Shown here: positions 20,375 through 29,306 of the stretch, piece after piece
Position numbering within the stretch: the stretch's first letter is position 1
Layout: each line of letters starts with the position of its first letter
Assembly: GCF_001298465.1 (NCBI RefSeq)
Contig: NZ_CP012541.1
Coordinates: forward strand, 1,054,001-1,118,000
Direction: 5' to 3'
Origin: Campylobacter concisus
GTDB taxonomy: Bacteria; Campylobacterota; Campylobacteria; Campylobacterales; Campylobacteraceae
DNA: 64,000 nucleotides
Position numbers and translations under genes: made by a program
The notes under the pieces: generated by a model
Told to the model about the DNA's origin: nothing
The model's database searches: none
What the model saw: the letters and a program-made list of their open reading frames with translations, nothing else

Positions 20375-20469
20375 ATTTATCGCTTTTGCAAGCTCCTACT
20401 GCTAACGAAATAGATTACTGCTGGAGCTATGTAAATTTCTATCCAAAGAGACTTGAGAAAAAATTAAAT

Positions 20470-21039
20470 TTAATGTTTAGCGTCAGCCAAAACTAGAGCA
20501 AAAAGTACTTTTACGCCAGCTTTTTCTAGAGTATTTCTAGCCTCAAGTATCGTAGTGCCAGTGGTTATGATATCATCTACTAAAATAACTGGAGCAGTGA
20601 TCTTTTTTAGGATTTTAAAATTTCTTGGGTTATTTTGTCTAAATTGTAAATCCCTGCCACTATAACTGGTCTTGCTGGTTGCATGCAGTGCGTGAAATAT
20701 AGGCTTTAGATTTTTAGCCCTTAGTGCATTTGCCAAAATAGCCGTGTGTGAGTAGCCAAAATTAACTCTATCATCTATAGGGATAGCATAAACTTGCTCT
20801 GGGAAGCTAAAACTTTTGGCAAATTTCTTAAATGTAAATTTGGCTAAATTTTTATATATAAAATATCCATGCATTTGATGCTTTGAGTGGATGAGTTCTT
20901 TTGTTTCAGAGTAGCCGTAAAAGCTATAAATTTTAAAGCCCTCTAGTTCTCTTACTATCGGGCTTGGCTCACTTAAAATTTGTGAGCAAATTTTACAAAA
21001 TGTATTTAGCGTAAAGCTCTTGCAAAACACACAAAACAT
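20470..21039 (-). CDS. ComF-family phosphoribosyltransferase-like protein
   Basis: A 189-aa protein with an N-terminal zinc-ribbon-like region (CVFCKSFTLNTFCKICSQIL) and a C-terminal PRTase domain. That domain carries the PRPP motif VILVDDIITTGTT near residue 155. ComF proteins act in uptake or processing of DNA during competence, and Campylobacter is naturally transformable. The order Zn-ribbon then PRTase is typical. Its start shares a base with the stop of the lipoprotein gene before it (TAATG). Confidence 0.85.
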   Translation of the reverse strand: MFCVFCKSFTLNTFCKICSQILSEPSPIVRELEGFKIYSFYGYSETKELIHSKHQMHGYFIYKNLAKFTFKKFAKSFSFPEQVYAIPIDDRVNFGYSHTAILANALRAKNLKPIFHALHATSKTSYSGRDLQFRQNNPRNFKILKKITAPVILVDDIITTGTTILEARNTLEKAGVKVLFALVLADAKH

Positions 21040-21596
21040 TAGCTATTTAAAATAGCAATTGCTGTGCGTTTGACTGCATCGTTTATAATATCAGTTAAAA
21101 ATGGCTTAAATGCTCCGCCTGTACGAATCAACTCAAATTTGGTTTGATTATTTGAAATATTTTTAACGATACTTTGATCGCCTTTTTGGATTTTTAGCGT
21201 GATCTTAATATTACCTTTTGTATTATCAGTGCCGTATCCGCTCATATTTGCTTCAAACTCATTGATAAAAATTTCAACCACGACGCCACCCATACCATTT
21301 ACATTTGTACCGCGCGCCACAAGCTCTTTTTTGAGCGAATCGCTAAAATAAGTAGCAAGATCGTTTTGAAGCACGACATATTCTTTTACTGTGCCTTTGC
21401 CATCAGTGATCGTAGCGATGGTGCTTTTGTTTTTGCGGTTGTCATGCACTGCGCTTATATAGGCCTCAAAGCCGCTATTTTGCTGACTTACAGCCACCTT
21501 ATACGGATCAAATGCGACAACACTTTGACTTGGAGCACAACCAGTTAAAAACAAAACAAAAAGTCCAAAAATAGCTAAAAATTTAAATTTATTCAT
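21039..21596 (-). CDS. YajG-like lipoprotein
   Basis: A 185-aa lipoprotein. The signal peptide ends in the lipobox LFLTGC, so Cys20 would be lipidated. The mature part resembles the YajG family: a repeated beta-strand fold with alternating hydrophobics and a C-terminal helix (DIINDAVKRTAIAILNS). It lies in a four-gene leftward cluster with another lipoprotein and comF. Function is unknown; the family is known only as outer-membrane-associated lipoproteins. Confidence 0.72.
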   Translation of the reverse strand: MNKFKFLAIFGLFVLFLTGCAPSQSVVAFDPYKVAVSQQNSGFEAYISAVHDNRKNKSTIATITDGKGTVKEYVVLQNDLATYFSDSLKKELVARGTNVNGMGGVVVEIFINEFEANMSGYGTDNTKGNIKITLKIQKGDQSIVKNISNNQTKFELIRTGGAFKPFLTDIINDAVKRTAIAILNS

Positions 21597-21607
21597 CGTT
21601 TTTCCTT

Positions 21608-22330
21608 TTAAAGTTTAGTGATCTCATCGGCTACTTTTATCGCGGCTTGTTTAACTAAAAGTGCGATAAAAAAGTCAAACTGCTCAGATTTTGAAGCCTC
21701 AAGCTTCTCTACATGGTGTCTAGTCGAGATAGGTAACGTTTTTTTGAAATTTATATTTGAAAGCACAAGAAGACCTTTTAGATGTCCGTTTAAAATTTCT
21801 GAAGCTCCTGAGTAACTTCCTCTGAGCTCGTCAAATCTAAAATCAAGCCTATATGTATATGGCGATGTTTGAGTATCGACAACAACGATTCCGCGAGAAT
21901 TTAACTCACGTTGCAAAAACATGTAAAAAAGCACTTCAAGGCGTGGGTTTGAGTTAAAAACTGCACTGTTTCCTTCAATACCTGTGTAATATATCGATCT
22001 TGCACTACTTCTAGCATCGACAATCCTGTGAAAATAAACCTTCTTTAATCCAACATTAGTATCGATCATGTTTTTTTCTAAGCAGCAGTTTATTGCTACA
22101 TCACTTTTGTATTTAACACCATTTATAAAAAGACCATCGCCCCTGCCTTTGCAAGCGCTGCAGTCAGCCGGTATCCTCATAACCTCTTCAAAATACATCT
22201 TATCTTCGCTACTTATGCTCGCACTTTGCACGCCGTCTATGCCCTCGCACGATAGACAAAGGCTAGCTTTAGCCATGCAGCCAATTAGAAAGATAGCTGC
22301 AAAAACTGCTAATAATGTCGCTCTTAGCAT
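21608..22330 (-). CDS. lipoprotein of unknown function
   Basis: A 240-aa protein beginning MLRATLLAVFAAIFLIGC, a lipoprotein signal with Cys18 as the acylated residue. The next segment is Cys-rich (LCLSC, DCSACKGRGD, NCCLEK), suggesting disulphides or metal binding in the periplasm. The C-terminal half is a mixed alpha/beta domain related in length and pattern to the YajG-like neighbour. I do not recognise a named family. Its ATG overlaps the tautomerase gene by 7 nt. Confidence 0.65.
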   Translation of the reverse strand: MLRATLLAVFAAIFLIGCMAKASLCLSCEGIDGVQSASISSEDKMYFEEVMRIPADCSACKGRGDGLFINGVKYKSDVAINCCLEKNMIDTNVGLKKVYFHRIVDARSSARSIYYTGIEGNSAVFNSNPRLEVLFYMFLQRELNSRGIVVVDTQTSPYTYRLDFRFDELRGSYSGASEILNGHLKGLLVLSNINFKKTLPISTRHHVEKLEASKSEQFDFFIALLVKQAAIKVADEITKL

Positions 22331-22554
22331 TTTACTTCCTTTTGCTCTTTTTGTTTTTTGCGGAGATTTTTCACGCTCTCGCCTGCGATGCCGTAGTTAT
22401 TTGTATCGATCTCATCGATAATGACAACGGTATTTTGAGCGCTTCTACCTAAAATTTCGCTTATTAGCTTTGTAACTCCGCTTATCATCTTCTCTTTTTG
22501 CTCCACACTTGGGCTATCACCCTCTTTTGTCACGCAAATTTTCACAAACGGCAT
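22324..22554 (-). CDS. 4-oxalocrotonate tautomerase family protein
   Basis: A 76-aa protein starting MPFVKICVTKEGDSPSVEQK. Once Met is removed, Pro1 is the catalytic base of the tautomerase superfamily. The pattern EQKEKMISGVTKLISEILGR followed by TVVIIDEIDTNNYGIAGE matches the family's helix-strand unit. The C-terminal tail is unusually Lys/Gln-rich (NLRKKQKEQKEVKC). The physiological substrate is unknown; Campylobacter and Helicobacter carry similar proteins. Confidence 0.85.
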   Translation of the reverse strand: MPFVKICVTKEGDSPSVEQKEKMISGVTKLISEILGRSAQNTVVIIDEIDTNNYGIAGESVKNLRKKQKEQKEVKC

Positions 22555-22685
22555 AGCACTCCTTTTTGTAAATTTAGCACTTAAATTTTAATCAAAACCT
22601 ATCCACCAAACAAGCTCCCAAATGCGGATATATCGTCACCTCGAAATAAGGCGAGATATTTTGTGATGATTTTGAAAGCTGTGAC

Positions 22686-22736
22686 GTGAAATTTTGGTGC
22701 GGATAGAACATATAGTTCATCAAGCCAAAATTTCAC
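22686..22736. repeat. 12-bp inverted repeat in the lepA-tautomerase gap
   Basis: GTGAAATTTTGG (22686-22697) and CCAAAATTTCAC (22725-22736) are perfect inverted copies around a 27-nt loop that itself holds GAAC...GTTC. It lies 34 nt after the lepA stop on the minus strand. It may be the lepA terminator or part of a small structured RNA, but no T-run follows. The rest of the 215-nt gap (22555-22769) shows no ORF. Confidence 0.45.
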
Positions 22737-22769
22737 TAACTCTTTCAAAAGGGCACAAAAGATAAGCCG

Positions 22770-24560
22770 CTAGTCTATTTTTAGGACAGATAAAAACGCC
22801 TCTTGCGGCAAATTTACCTTTCCAATCGCCTTCATGCGTTTTTTACCCTCTTTTTGCTTTTCAAGCAACTTTCTCTTACGCGTGATATCTCCGCCGTAGC
22901 ACTTAGCTGTGACGTTTTTGCCCATTGATTTTACGGTTTCTCTAGCTATGATTTTGTTGCCGATGCTCGCTTGTATCGCCACTTCAAAAAGCTGACGTGG
23001 CACGATCTCTTTCATCGCTTTTACAAAGTCCCTACCCTTTGTTTGTGCCTTACTCTCAGGCACGATGATAGAAAGTGCATCGACTGTTTCACCAGCCACT
23101 TTGACATCTAGCTTTACCAGATCACCCACGCGGTAGTCGCTAGGCTCATAATCAAAACTCGCATAACCTTTTGTGCTTGACTTTAGCTTGTCGTAAAAGT
23201 CCATCACGATCTCGTTCATCGGTATATCATACTCAAGCAGTACGCGTTCAGGCGTGATATAGTCCATCTTTGTCTGGATGCCACGGCGATTGTTTAAAAG
23301 TGTGATGATGTTACCCAAAAATTCACTTGGCGTGATAATCGTAGCCTTGACATATGGCTCAAGAATTGAGTCTATTTTATTGACTGGTGGTAGCTGGCTT
23401 GGGTTTTGGATTTTTAAATTTAGCCCATCAGTTTGGATGACTTCGTAAGTCACGGTTGGCGCTGTGGCGATAAGGTCCAAGTCAAACTCACGCTCTAGCC
23501 TCTCTTTAACTACCTCCATATGAAGAAGACCTAAAAAGCCAACCCTAAAGCCAAATCCAAGTGCCACCGAGGTTTCTGGCTCGTAGCTAATGGAGCTGTC
23601 ATTTAGCTTTAGCTTATCCAGCGCGTCACGCAGATCTTCAAATTTATCAGTTTCAATAGGATAAAGTCCCGCAAAGACAAACGGCTTAGCCCTCTCAAAG
23701 CCCCCAACTGGCTCTTTTAGAGGATTTCTTGACTGCGTTATCGTATCTCCAACTTGCACGTCACTAACATTTTTAAGTCCCAAAACAACGATGCCAACCT
23801 CGCCAGCGCTAAGCGTTTTGGTCTTGATCGGTGCGATAGGATTTGGATACATGAGGTCAAGCACGATGTGTTTTTTACCTGTGCCCATAACTAAAATTTC
23901 ATCATTTTTTAAAATTTCACCATCATAAACACGCACAAGTGCAAGCGCGCCAAGGTAGTTGTCAAACCAACTATCATAAATCAGCACCTTTGTGGGCTTG
24001 CTAACATCGCCATTTGGCGCAGGGATCCTCGTGATGATTGCTTCAAGCAGTTCTTTTATGCCGATACCGCTTTTTGCACTCACTTCAATCGCCCCTGAGC
24101 AGTCAAGTCCGATGATGTGCTCGATCTCGTCTTTTACTCTAGCAGGATCAGCCGCTGGTAGGTCGATCTTGTTGATGACTGGGATGATCTCTAAGTTGTT
24201 TTCAAGTGCAATATAGACGTTTGCGATAGTCTGCGCCTCTACACCCTGAGAAGCGTCCACGACTAGCAGTGCACCCTCACAACTAGCCAAAGAGCGGCTC
24301 ACCTCGTAGCTAAAGTCGACGTGGCCTGGAGTGTCTATCAAATTTAGAACAAAATTTTCTCCATTTAGTGCGTAGTTTAGGCGGACAGACTGGGCTTTGA
24401 TCGTGATGCCGCGCTCTTTTTCGATATCCATCGTATCCATGATCTGCGAGCTCATCTCACGGTCGCTAACAGCTCCACATTCTTGAATAAGCCGATCAGC
24501 TAGTGTGCTTTTGCCATGGTCTATGTGAGCGATGATGCTAAAATTTCTAATATTTTTCAT
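22770..24560 (-). CDS. lepA: elongation factor 4 (LepA)
   Basis: A 596-aa translational GTPase acting on the ribosome. G-motifs: [14 protein letters not shown] (G1), the GITIKAQSV switch region, DTPGHVDF (G3) and [10 protein letters not shown] (G4). The C-terminal LepA-specific domain ends [20 protein letters not shown], with the typical [21 protein letters not shown] stretch just before. Length matches the family. It starts 80 nt from the end of the CDF fragment upstream. Confidence 0.96.
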   Translation of the reverse strand: MKNIRNFSIIAHIDHGKSTLADRLIQECGAVSDREMSSQIMDTMDIEKERGITIKAQSVRLNYALNGENFVLNLIDTPGHVDFSYEVSRSLASCEGALLVVDASQGVEAQTIANVYIALENNLEIIPVINKIDLPAADPARVKDEIEHIIGLDCSGAIEVSAKSGIGIKELLEAIITRIPAPNGDVSKPTKVLIYDSWFDNYLGALALVRVYDGEILKNDEILVMGTGKKHIVLDLMYPNPIAPIKTKTLSAGEVGIVVLGLKNVSDVQVGDTITQSRNPLKEPVGGFERAKPFVFAGLYPIETDKFEDLRDALDKLKLNDSSISYEPETSVALGFGFRVGFLGLLHMEVVKERLEREFDLDLIATAPTVTYEVIQTDGLNLKIQNPSQLPPVNKIDSILEPYVKATIITPSEFLGNIITLLNNRRGIQTKMDYITPERVLLEYDIPMNEIVMDFYDKLKSSTKGYASFDYEPSDYRVGDLVKLDVKVAGETVDALSIIVPESKAQTKGRDFVKAMKEIVPRQLFEVAIQASIGNKIIARETVKSMGKNVTAKCYGGDITRKRKLLEKQKEGKKRMKAIGKVNLPQEAFLSVLKID

Positions 24561-24640
24561 TTACTCTTTTACTTTTTTGTTAAATTTTTGGCTTTTATTT
24601 TGCCTAAAATTGATTTAAAATTTGCATAAGAAAAGCGACG

Positions 24641-25187
24641 TTAATGCTTGTGACCAAAGTGTCCGTGCTCTTCTTTGCTTTTTAGCTCGCAGATGAGCTC
24701 ATCTTTATGTCCATGACTGCTGCTCTCAAACTGTAGAGTGACATGACCAATGCCAACATGAGATAGCTCATGCTCGATGCGCTTTATCATCTTTGAAATT
24801 TCTCCTACACTTAGCACATCATCCACCACCACATGGGCTATGAGTGCATTTGAACCGGCACTTATCGTCCAAATATGTAGATCATGCACCTGTCTAACGC
24901 CATCCACGCCTTTTATGATAGCTAAAATTTCATCCGTATTAAGATCGACTGGTACGGCTTCGATAAGGATATTAAAGCTATCTTTTAGTAAGCCAAAGCC
25001 ACTTTTTATGATAAGTATCGAAACAAATATACTTGCTATACTATCAGCTTGCGTAAGGCCAAATTTCATTATGACTAGTGCCGCAATGATTGCTCCAACG
25101 GAACCAAGCGTATCACCAAGGACATGAAGATAAGCTCCTTTTATATTTAAATTCTCTTTTATATCGCTACTTTTATGCATATAAATA
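24641..25187 (-). pseudogene. 3' part of cation-efflux (CDF) gene, split by the prophage
   Basis: This encodes the C-terminal 180 residues of a cation diffusion facilitator: the TM5 metal site HVLGD (His and Asp of the HxxxD pair), TM6, the cytoplasmic domain (VDGVRQVHDLHIWTISAGSNALIAHVVV) and a His-rich tail (EEHGHFGHKH). The N-terminal half is 29 kb away at 54236-54617. Joining the two at the shared AAATA gives ...NLVVAI-Y-MHKSSDIKEN... in frame, a 307-aa protein. An ATG at 25180 could start a fragment, but with half of the transporter missing it should not move metal. Confidence 0.95.
25183..25187. repeat. target-site duplication AAATA, left copy
   Basis: Five bases flanking the prophage, identical to 54236-54240. 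Five-base duplications are the mark of Mu-type transposition. Confidence 0.93.
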
Positions 25188-25268
25188 TGTAAAACGGCTT
25201 TTCAAATCAAAGTGATTTTACGCTTAAAATCAAAGTGAGCTAAAAACCGCATTTTTTCACTTTGATTT
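25188..25268. promoter_or_regulatory. prophage end (Mu right-end equivalent) with transposase-site repeats
   Basis: From the terminal TG, ATCAAAGT occupies bases 19-26. The longer motif AAATCAAAGTGA occurs at 25204-25215 and again 23 bp further at 25227-25238; an inverted copy (TCACTTTGATTT) is at 25257-25268. Two sites one 22-23-bp step apart at one end is how Mu arranges R1 and R2. The remaining bases to 25336 hold no ORF. Confidence 0.75.
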
Positions 25269-25336
25269 CTAACGTAAATTTTTATGTTTTTAAATAGCTT
25301 TTTACAACCTTTTAAAACATATTAAAAAACTAAAAT

Positions 25337-26308
25337 TTACCCCTCAAACTCTATGTCTATTTCATACCCACTCGTGCTAAGCTTATGGCTTACTTCTTTT
25401 ATACTAAACTCATTTGCTTCTAGTCCAGCAACTCCACCAAATTTAAGCTTGCCGCCTGCTATGATATTTTTTCCTTCGCAGCTACATCTACCATTTATTC
25501 CGCCGCGTTGTAGCTCGTTAAGTTTAGCTTCTGCTTGTTTAAAGGCCTCATTATCGCTCTTTGGCTGAGCTATCTGCATCTTATATACCTGTTCCCCACT
25601 TCCCACCTTAATGCTTTTTACCTTACCAGCTTCTATGTCTTGCCACTCTACTATTACGGCTGTATAAGAGTTTCTATTAGCTTCAGTGATCTCTAGCGAG
25701 TAAAGATCAGTTAAATTTAGTGTAAAAGTGGGCAAATTCTCGTTTTTTGAAGTATTTGAGGTTTGGCTAGCATCACCCTTAGCATCTTTGGCTGTTATGA
25801 TGATGTTATCATTTTTAACAGCCATTAAAAAGCCAAATTTGACGCATAGATCATATAAAAACTCTATGTCGCTTACATTATCCTGGATAACAGAAGCTAT
25901 GTTTTGGTCGCTACCGCTTGTTTTTAAAGATAGTGCATTGGCACTAGCTATCTTTTTAGCTATCCCAAAAAGCGTTGTATTTTCCCAGCTCACACGTCTT
26001 TTCTCTTTTGCAGGACTTGCAAAATTTACAGCAGTTGCTCTAACCTCTGTTGTATTTGCTTTGTAGTCTCTGCTAGCCGTTTGCACGCTAAAAGAGCCAC
26101 AAAGATAAAGATCATCTCCATATCCGAGCCATAGTTTTAAGCTATCTCCGAATACTGGCTTTGCATATATGCCAAATAGGGTAAAGCTGATTTCATCACT
26201 TTCATTGCCCTCTTTATCGGTAAAGCTTAGACTTATTAGGTTTTGTCTGATGATGTTTGTTATGTCTTTGCCGCTAGCTTCTAGCTTGAAAGCCGGTTTT
26301 CTCACCAT
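25337..26308 (-). CDS. tail protein D (late control D / baseplate hub)
   Basis: A 323-aa protein of the P2 gpD / VgrG-like hub family (late control D). It begins with KPAFKLEASGKDITNIIRQNLISLSFTDKEG and has the central SDIEFLYDLCVKFGFLMAVKND typical of the family. The C-terminal half holds the NAYTAV-like segment NRNSYTAVIVEWQD and the end region GGKLKFGGVAGLEANEFSIKEVSHKLSTSG. It should form the trimeric ring under the tail spike. It is the last gene of the leftward tail operon and overlaps gene X by 7 nt. Confidence 0.88.
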   Translation of the reverse strand: MVRKPAFKLEASGKDITNIIRQNLISLSFTDKEGNESDEISFTLFGIYAKPVFGDSLKLWLGYGDDLYLCGSFSVQTASRDYKANTTEVRATAVNFASPAKEKRRVSWENTTLFGIAKKIASANALSLKTSGSDQNIASVIQDNVSDIEFLYDLCVKFGFLMAVKNDNIIITAKDAKGDASQTSNTSKNENLPTFTLNLTDLYSLEITEANRNSYTAVIVEWQDIEAGKVKSIKVGSGEQVYKMQIAQPKSDNEAFKQAEAKLNELQRGGINGRCSCEGKNIIAGGKLKFGGVAGLEANEFSIKEVSHKLSTSGYEIDIEFEG

Positions 26309-26496
26309 AGTTTTGCCTGCTCTTTCGCTGTTTCTTTTATATCAGGCAAAAACACCCTATCGCCTGCATGAAGTGTTGTGTTAAGCTTTGGGTTTATAGT
26401 TAGAATTTGCTCAAAAAACCTTAGATGTCCGTAGTGGTTGTAGGTGATAGTATCAAGCCTATCACCGTCTTTAGCTATGTAAATTTTATCCATCAT
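26302..26496 (-). CDS. tail protein X (LysM-like)
   Basis: A 64-aa P2 gpX-like protein, in effect a single LysM-type module: IAKDGDRLDTITYNHYGHL followed by ILTINPKLN and RVFLPDIKE. In P2-like phages X lies beside U and D at the tail tip. Two ATGs are adjacent at the start; the gene overlaps U by 11 nt. Confidence 0.88.
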   Translation of the reverse strand: MMDKIYIAKDGDRLDTITYNHYGHLRFFEQILTINPKLNTTLHAGDRVFLPDIKETAKEQAKLW

Positions 26497-26860
26497 AATC
26501 CCTTTTTAGCTCTAAACTAAAACTTTGCGTAAAAAATGCTCCATTTGGAGTGAAAATCGCTTGTTTTTCACTGATTTTTACTATAACGAAGCGACCAAAA
26601 TATTTACCATTTCCATTTGTAAGCGGTAAGCTTTGACGTAAGGCGGCTAAGGCATAAAGTGGCTTTAATGCGCCTTGTTTATCACCGTGATATGGCAGTG
26701 TTTGACCCTCTATATTAAGAGTGCTGCTCCCTAAATTTGCACTAAATAAGGCTGGATAGTTTTGTATCCGCTCTTGCTCGCTTATGCCAAAGTCTGTTTG
26801 AGTGTCAATACTATTAGTTTGTTCCCATCTAAATTTAAACCCACCAAGATTTAGTACCAT
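26486..26860 (-). CDS. tail protein U (tail terminator-like)
   Basis: A 124-aa protein of the P2 gpU family. FKFRWEQTNSIDTQTDFGISEQERIQNYPAL... and the NIEGQTLPYHGDKQGALKPL region are typical of U, as is LTNGNGKYFGRFVIVKISEKQ. It would cap or complete the tail end. It starts one base after the tape-measure stop and overlaps X, all in one operon. Confidence 0.88.
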   Translation of the reverse strand: MVLNLGGFKFRWEQTNSIDTQTDFGISEQERIQNYPALFSANLGSSTLNIEGQTLPYHGDKQGALKPLYALAALRQSLPLTNGNGKYFGRFVIVKISEKQAIFTPNGAFFTQSFSLELKRDYDG

Positions 26861-26861
26861 A

Positions 26862-29090
26862 TTATCCCCTTACATCCGTGTTTTTACGGTTAAACTCATC
26901 ACGTCTTAGTGCGTCTTTAACGCCTTTTACTATTTGAGCCTTAAAACTCTCTAGGTCAAATTTGCCATTATCTGAGTTAAGTAAAAAATCACCATTAAAA
27001 CTAATGTTGATAGCACCACCACCTGTGCTAGCTGCCACTAGAGCTGGAGCCTCTTTTGCATGAGTATCACTATCTGAGCCAAAAATAGAGTTAAAAAAGC
27101 CACCGCTATCATCTTTTGGTTTTAGCTCACTGCTTGCTTGCTCATCACTTCCAAAGCCAAAGAATTCTTTTGTCTTGCTCCAAGCACTACTTAGCCCCTT
27201 AATGGCCTCACCGACCATGTCATTTATCCAGCCAAATTTCTCAGCTATCCAGTCAAAAAAGCCACCAAAGAGCTCATCCCATATCTTGATAACTGGCTCA
27301 AAAATAGCGCTTAAAAAGTCGCTCACTCCTTGCCAAAGATCGCTAAAAAACTTTGTCGTGCTCTCCCAATATGGCTTTACACTCTCCCATATCTCAAGAA
27401 AAAATGCCTTTACTTTTTCCCAATTTTCCATAAGATAGGCCGCTGCTGTGCCAAGAGCTACTACTATGGCACCAATGCCTGTGCTAATAAGAGCAAATTT
27501 CATAGTCCTTATAGCTAGAGTTGCTGCCATTAAGCCACTACGCATTAAGGCACATGCTGCTGCAAAGGCCTTCGAGGCAGCACTATAAGCAGTAGTGATA
27601 GCTAGAGTTGCCCTTAGTCTTGCACCAACTAGCCAAATACTAAATGCATGAGCTTTGGCAGCTAGCGTGGCACTTGATATACTCACAGCATGAGCCAACC
27701 ATCTGAGTTTTGCTATTAAGAGCATAGGATTTAAAAATTTCACTACCCTTATAACGCCCAAAAGTCCATCTGCTACGCCTAAAAGTGCTATCTTGCTAAG
27801 AAGCAACACCGGTTTAAAGATCATAAGGCCGGCTGCAGCGCTAACAACTATGGCACTTAGTCTTGGAAATTTTTCATTTAGCGAGCTTAACACTCCAGCT
27901 ACCTTACTTAAGATAGAAGCTAATAAATTTGTAAGTGGTAAAAAGGTTTCTCCCAGGCTTGAACCTAGATTTCTCCATGCTTGCGTAACCCTTTCGATGC
28001 CACTTTTTGTAGTGTTTAGCTTCGTTTGTAGCTCACGCTGCATAGATCCTGTGGCTTCATCCGAGTGTGCCATTTTGATATTTGCTTTAAGAGCATCGAT
28101 ATTTGTTACAAGCCCCGCTATCTCATCGTTAAAATTTCCGCCAACTAGATCATAAAGTAGCCCTGCTTGCTTATCTTTATCGGCTCTAGAGATCGCTTCT
28201 AAAAACGTAGTTATAGCTCCAGCAGCATCTTTTTGTAGGGCTGTTTTTAGATATGTTGCATCCATGCCTATGCTTGCTAGCGCTTCTTGAAAATTTTTAC
28301 CCTTTTTATCAGCCATTGAGAGTGTGGAGTAAAGAGCATTTAAGCTAGTGCCTACGACTGAGCTAGCTTTGCCAGTGCTTAACATTGTAGCACTTATGGC
28401 GCTGGCGCTTTTACTATCTAGGCCTATTAAGCTGGCATTTGCAGCTGTTAGCGAAGTAGCCTCAAATATATCAGAAGCATTTGCATTAGTAACCTTATTG
28501 TCGAGCAAGTTTACACTATCAAAAAAGCTATTAAGCTCCTTTATATCGTTCATCTTAAAGCCAACTTTCATATTATTGGCCGCCTTTGATAAGGCTTCAG
28601 AACTCATTTCAAATGCAACTGAGCCGGTTGCAAGCATTTTTGTGTAAGTTACTAGCTCCTCACCGGCTAAATTTATCTTACCGCCGCCAGCTGCAATGTC
28701 AGCTATATTACTAAAGCTCTCTCCAAGCTGTGAGCTTAGCCCTCTCATCTCATTTTTTAGCTTAGCTAGGTTTTCATCGCTATCATCAACATATTTTTTT
28801 ACATTCGCAAAAGCAGCCTCATCATCAATGGCAAGTTTGATTGGCACTCCTATGGCTACCGAGTTTGTAAGATTGCTAAAATTTGTCGTAAGCTCGCCTA
28901 AAAGTGCTTTTTGGCTCTCTCTTATTTGGCTAGATAGATTTGACAATCTAGTGTTGTCTAAAGATGTTATGGCTTTTTTTGCTTCTGCTATCTTACCTTT
29001 TAAACCATCAAACCCTTTTTTTAGCTCTGATATTTTACTTAGCCCTTTTACTGCTAGACCAATACTAATACCAACTTGTGCGTTATCCAT
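26862..29090 (-). CDS. tail tape measure protein
   Basis: A 742-aa protein, the longest tail gene, whose length sets tail length. The N-terminal half is helical (coiled coil at about residues 15-60). A hydrophobic block follows at about 390-570 with several membrane-like helices, then a Trp/Phe-rich amphipathic segment (KVKAFFLEIWESVKPYWESTTKFFSDLW). The C-terminus has a Ser/Asp/Gly linker and a NISFNGDFLLNSDNGKFDLESFKAQIVKGV end piece. It has the TP901/P2 T-type core AAAGGGKINLAGEELVTYTKMLA-like region near 130-150. A good ribosome site (AAAGGAAAGGAT) precedes ATG 29090. Confidence 0.9.
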   Translation of the reverse strand: MDNAQVGISIGLAVKGLSKISELKKGFDGLKGKIAEAKKAITSLDNTRLSNLSSQIRESQKALLGELTTNFSNLTNSVAIGVPIKLAIDDEAAFANVKKYVDDSDENLAKLKNEMRGLSSQLGESFSNIADIAAGGGKINLAGEELVTYTKMLATGSVAFEMSSEALSKAANNMKVGFKMNDIKELNSFFDSVNLLDNKVTNANASDIFEATSLTAANASLIGLDSKSASAISATMLSTGKASSVVGTSLNALYSTLSMADKKGKNFQEALASIGMDATYLKTALQKDAAGAITTFLEAISRADKDKQAGLLYDLVGGNFNDEIAGLVTNIDALKANIKMAHSDEATGSMQRELQTKLNTTKSGIERVTQAWRNLGSSLGETFLPLTNLLASILSKVAGVLSSLNEKFPRLSAIVVSAAAGLMIFKPVLLLSKIALLGVADGLLGVIRVVKFLNPMLLIAKLRWLAHAVSISSATLAAKAHAFSIWLVGARLRATLAITTAYSAASKAFAAACALMRSGLMAATLAIRTMKFALISTGIGAIVVALGTAAAYLMENWEKVKAFFLEIWESVKPYWESTTKFFSDLWQGVSDFLSAIFEPVIKIWDELFGGFFDWIAEKFGWINDMVGEAIKGLSSAWSKTKEFFGFGSDEQASSELKPKDDSGGFFNSIFGSDSDTHAKEAPALVAASTGGGAINISFNGDFLLNSDNGKFDLESFKAQIVKGVKDALRRDEFNRKNTDVRG

Positions 29091-29111
29091 ATCCTTTCCT
29101 TTAAAATACGA

Positions 29112-29117
29112 TATAAT
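29112..29117 (+). promoter_or_regulatory. TATAAT -10 box facing right, before the antisense membrane gene
   Basis: A perfect TATAAT lies 22 nt upstream of the ATG at 29139 on the plus strand, against the direction of the tail operon. Campylobacter sigma-70 promoters depend mostly on the -10 box; no -35 consensus is seen. Confidence 0.5.
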
Positions 29118-29138
29118 CCCTTTTAAAAAGGATTTAAA

Positions 29139-29306
29139 ATGGCTTTAATTATTCCTATTTTTATCGTTTTATTCTTCTTCGTTTCACCAAGTGGCTTTTT
29201 TGAAACGTTTATTGCCTTAGTTTTTGGCTTAGGGATACTTGGCAGCCTTATTGGCACCGCTGGTTTAGCATTAAGTAAAACCAAAGAAGTTATAACTCGT
29301 TCTTAG
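29139..29306 (+). CDS. 55-aa membrane protein antisense to the tail operon (moron candidate)
   Basis: This short gene starts MALIIPIFIVLFFFVSPSGF. It has two hydrophobic stretches (residues 2-13 and about 21-46) and a basic C-terminus (SKTKEVITRS). AAAAAGG lies 8 nt before the ATG and a TATAAT box upstream of that, so it has its own signals. It occupies the ~200 nt between the tape measure and the tail chaperone genes and runs opposite to them; its last 17 nt overlap the end of the frameshifted chaperone. Position, own promoter and size suggest a lysogen-expressed moron such as a superinfection-exclusion peptide. That role is inference; I know no homologue. Confidence 0.6.
   Translation: MALIIPIFIVLFFFVSPSGFFETFIALVFGLGILGSLIGTAGLALSKTKEVITRS

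Noticed and set aside
20375-20469. Hairpin AGCTCC...GGAGCT between yggS and comF as a bidirectional terminator
   Set aside because: Only six paired bases with a loop of about 27 nt and no T-run; too weak to list.
24641-25180. A short, separate cation transporter gene starting at ATG 25180
   Set aside because: It lacks TM1-4, and joining the fragments over the duplication gives a normal CDF protein, so it is a remnant.
27793-29148. Plus-strand frames opposite the tape measure gene (27793-28155, 28348-28647, 28696-29148)
   Set aside because: Low-complexity Leu/Ser/Ala products, no ribosome sites; shadows of a well-supported gene. Only 29139-29306 has its own signals.
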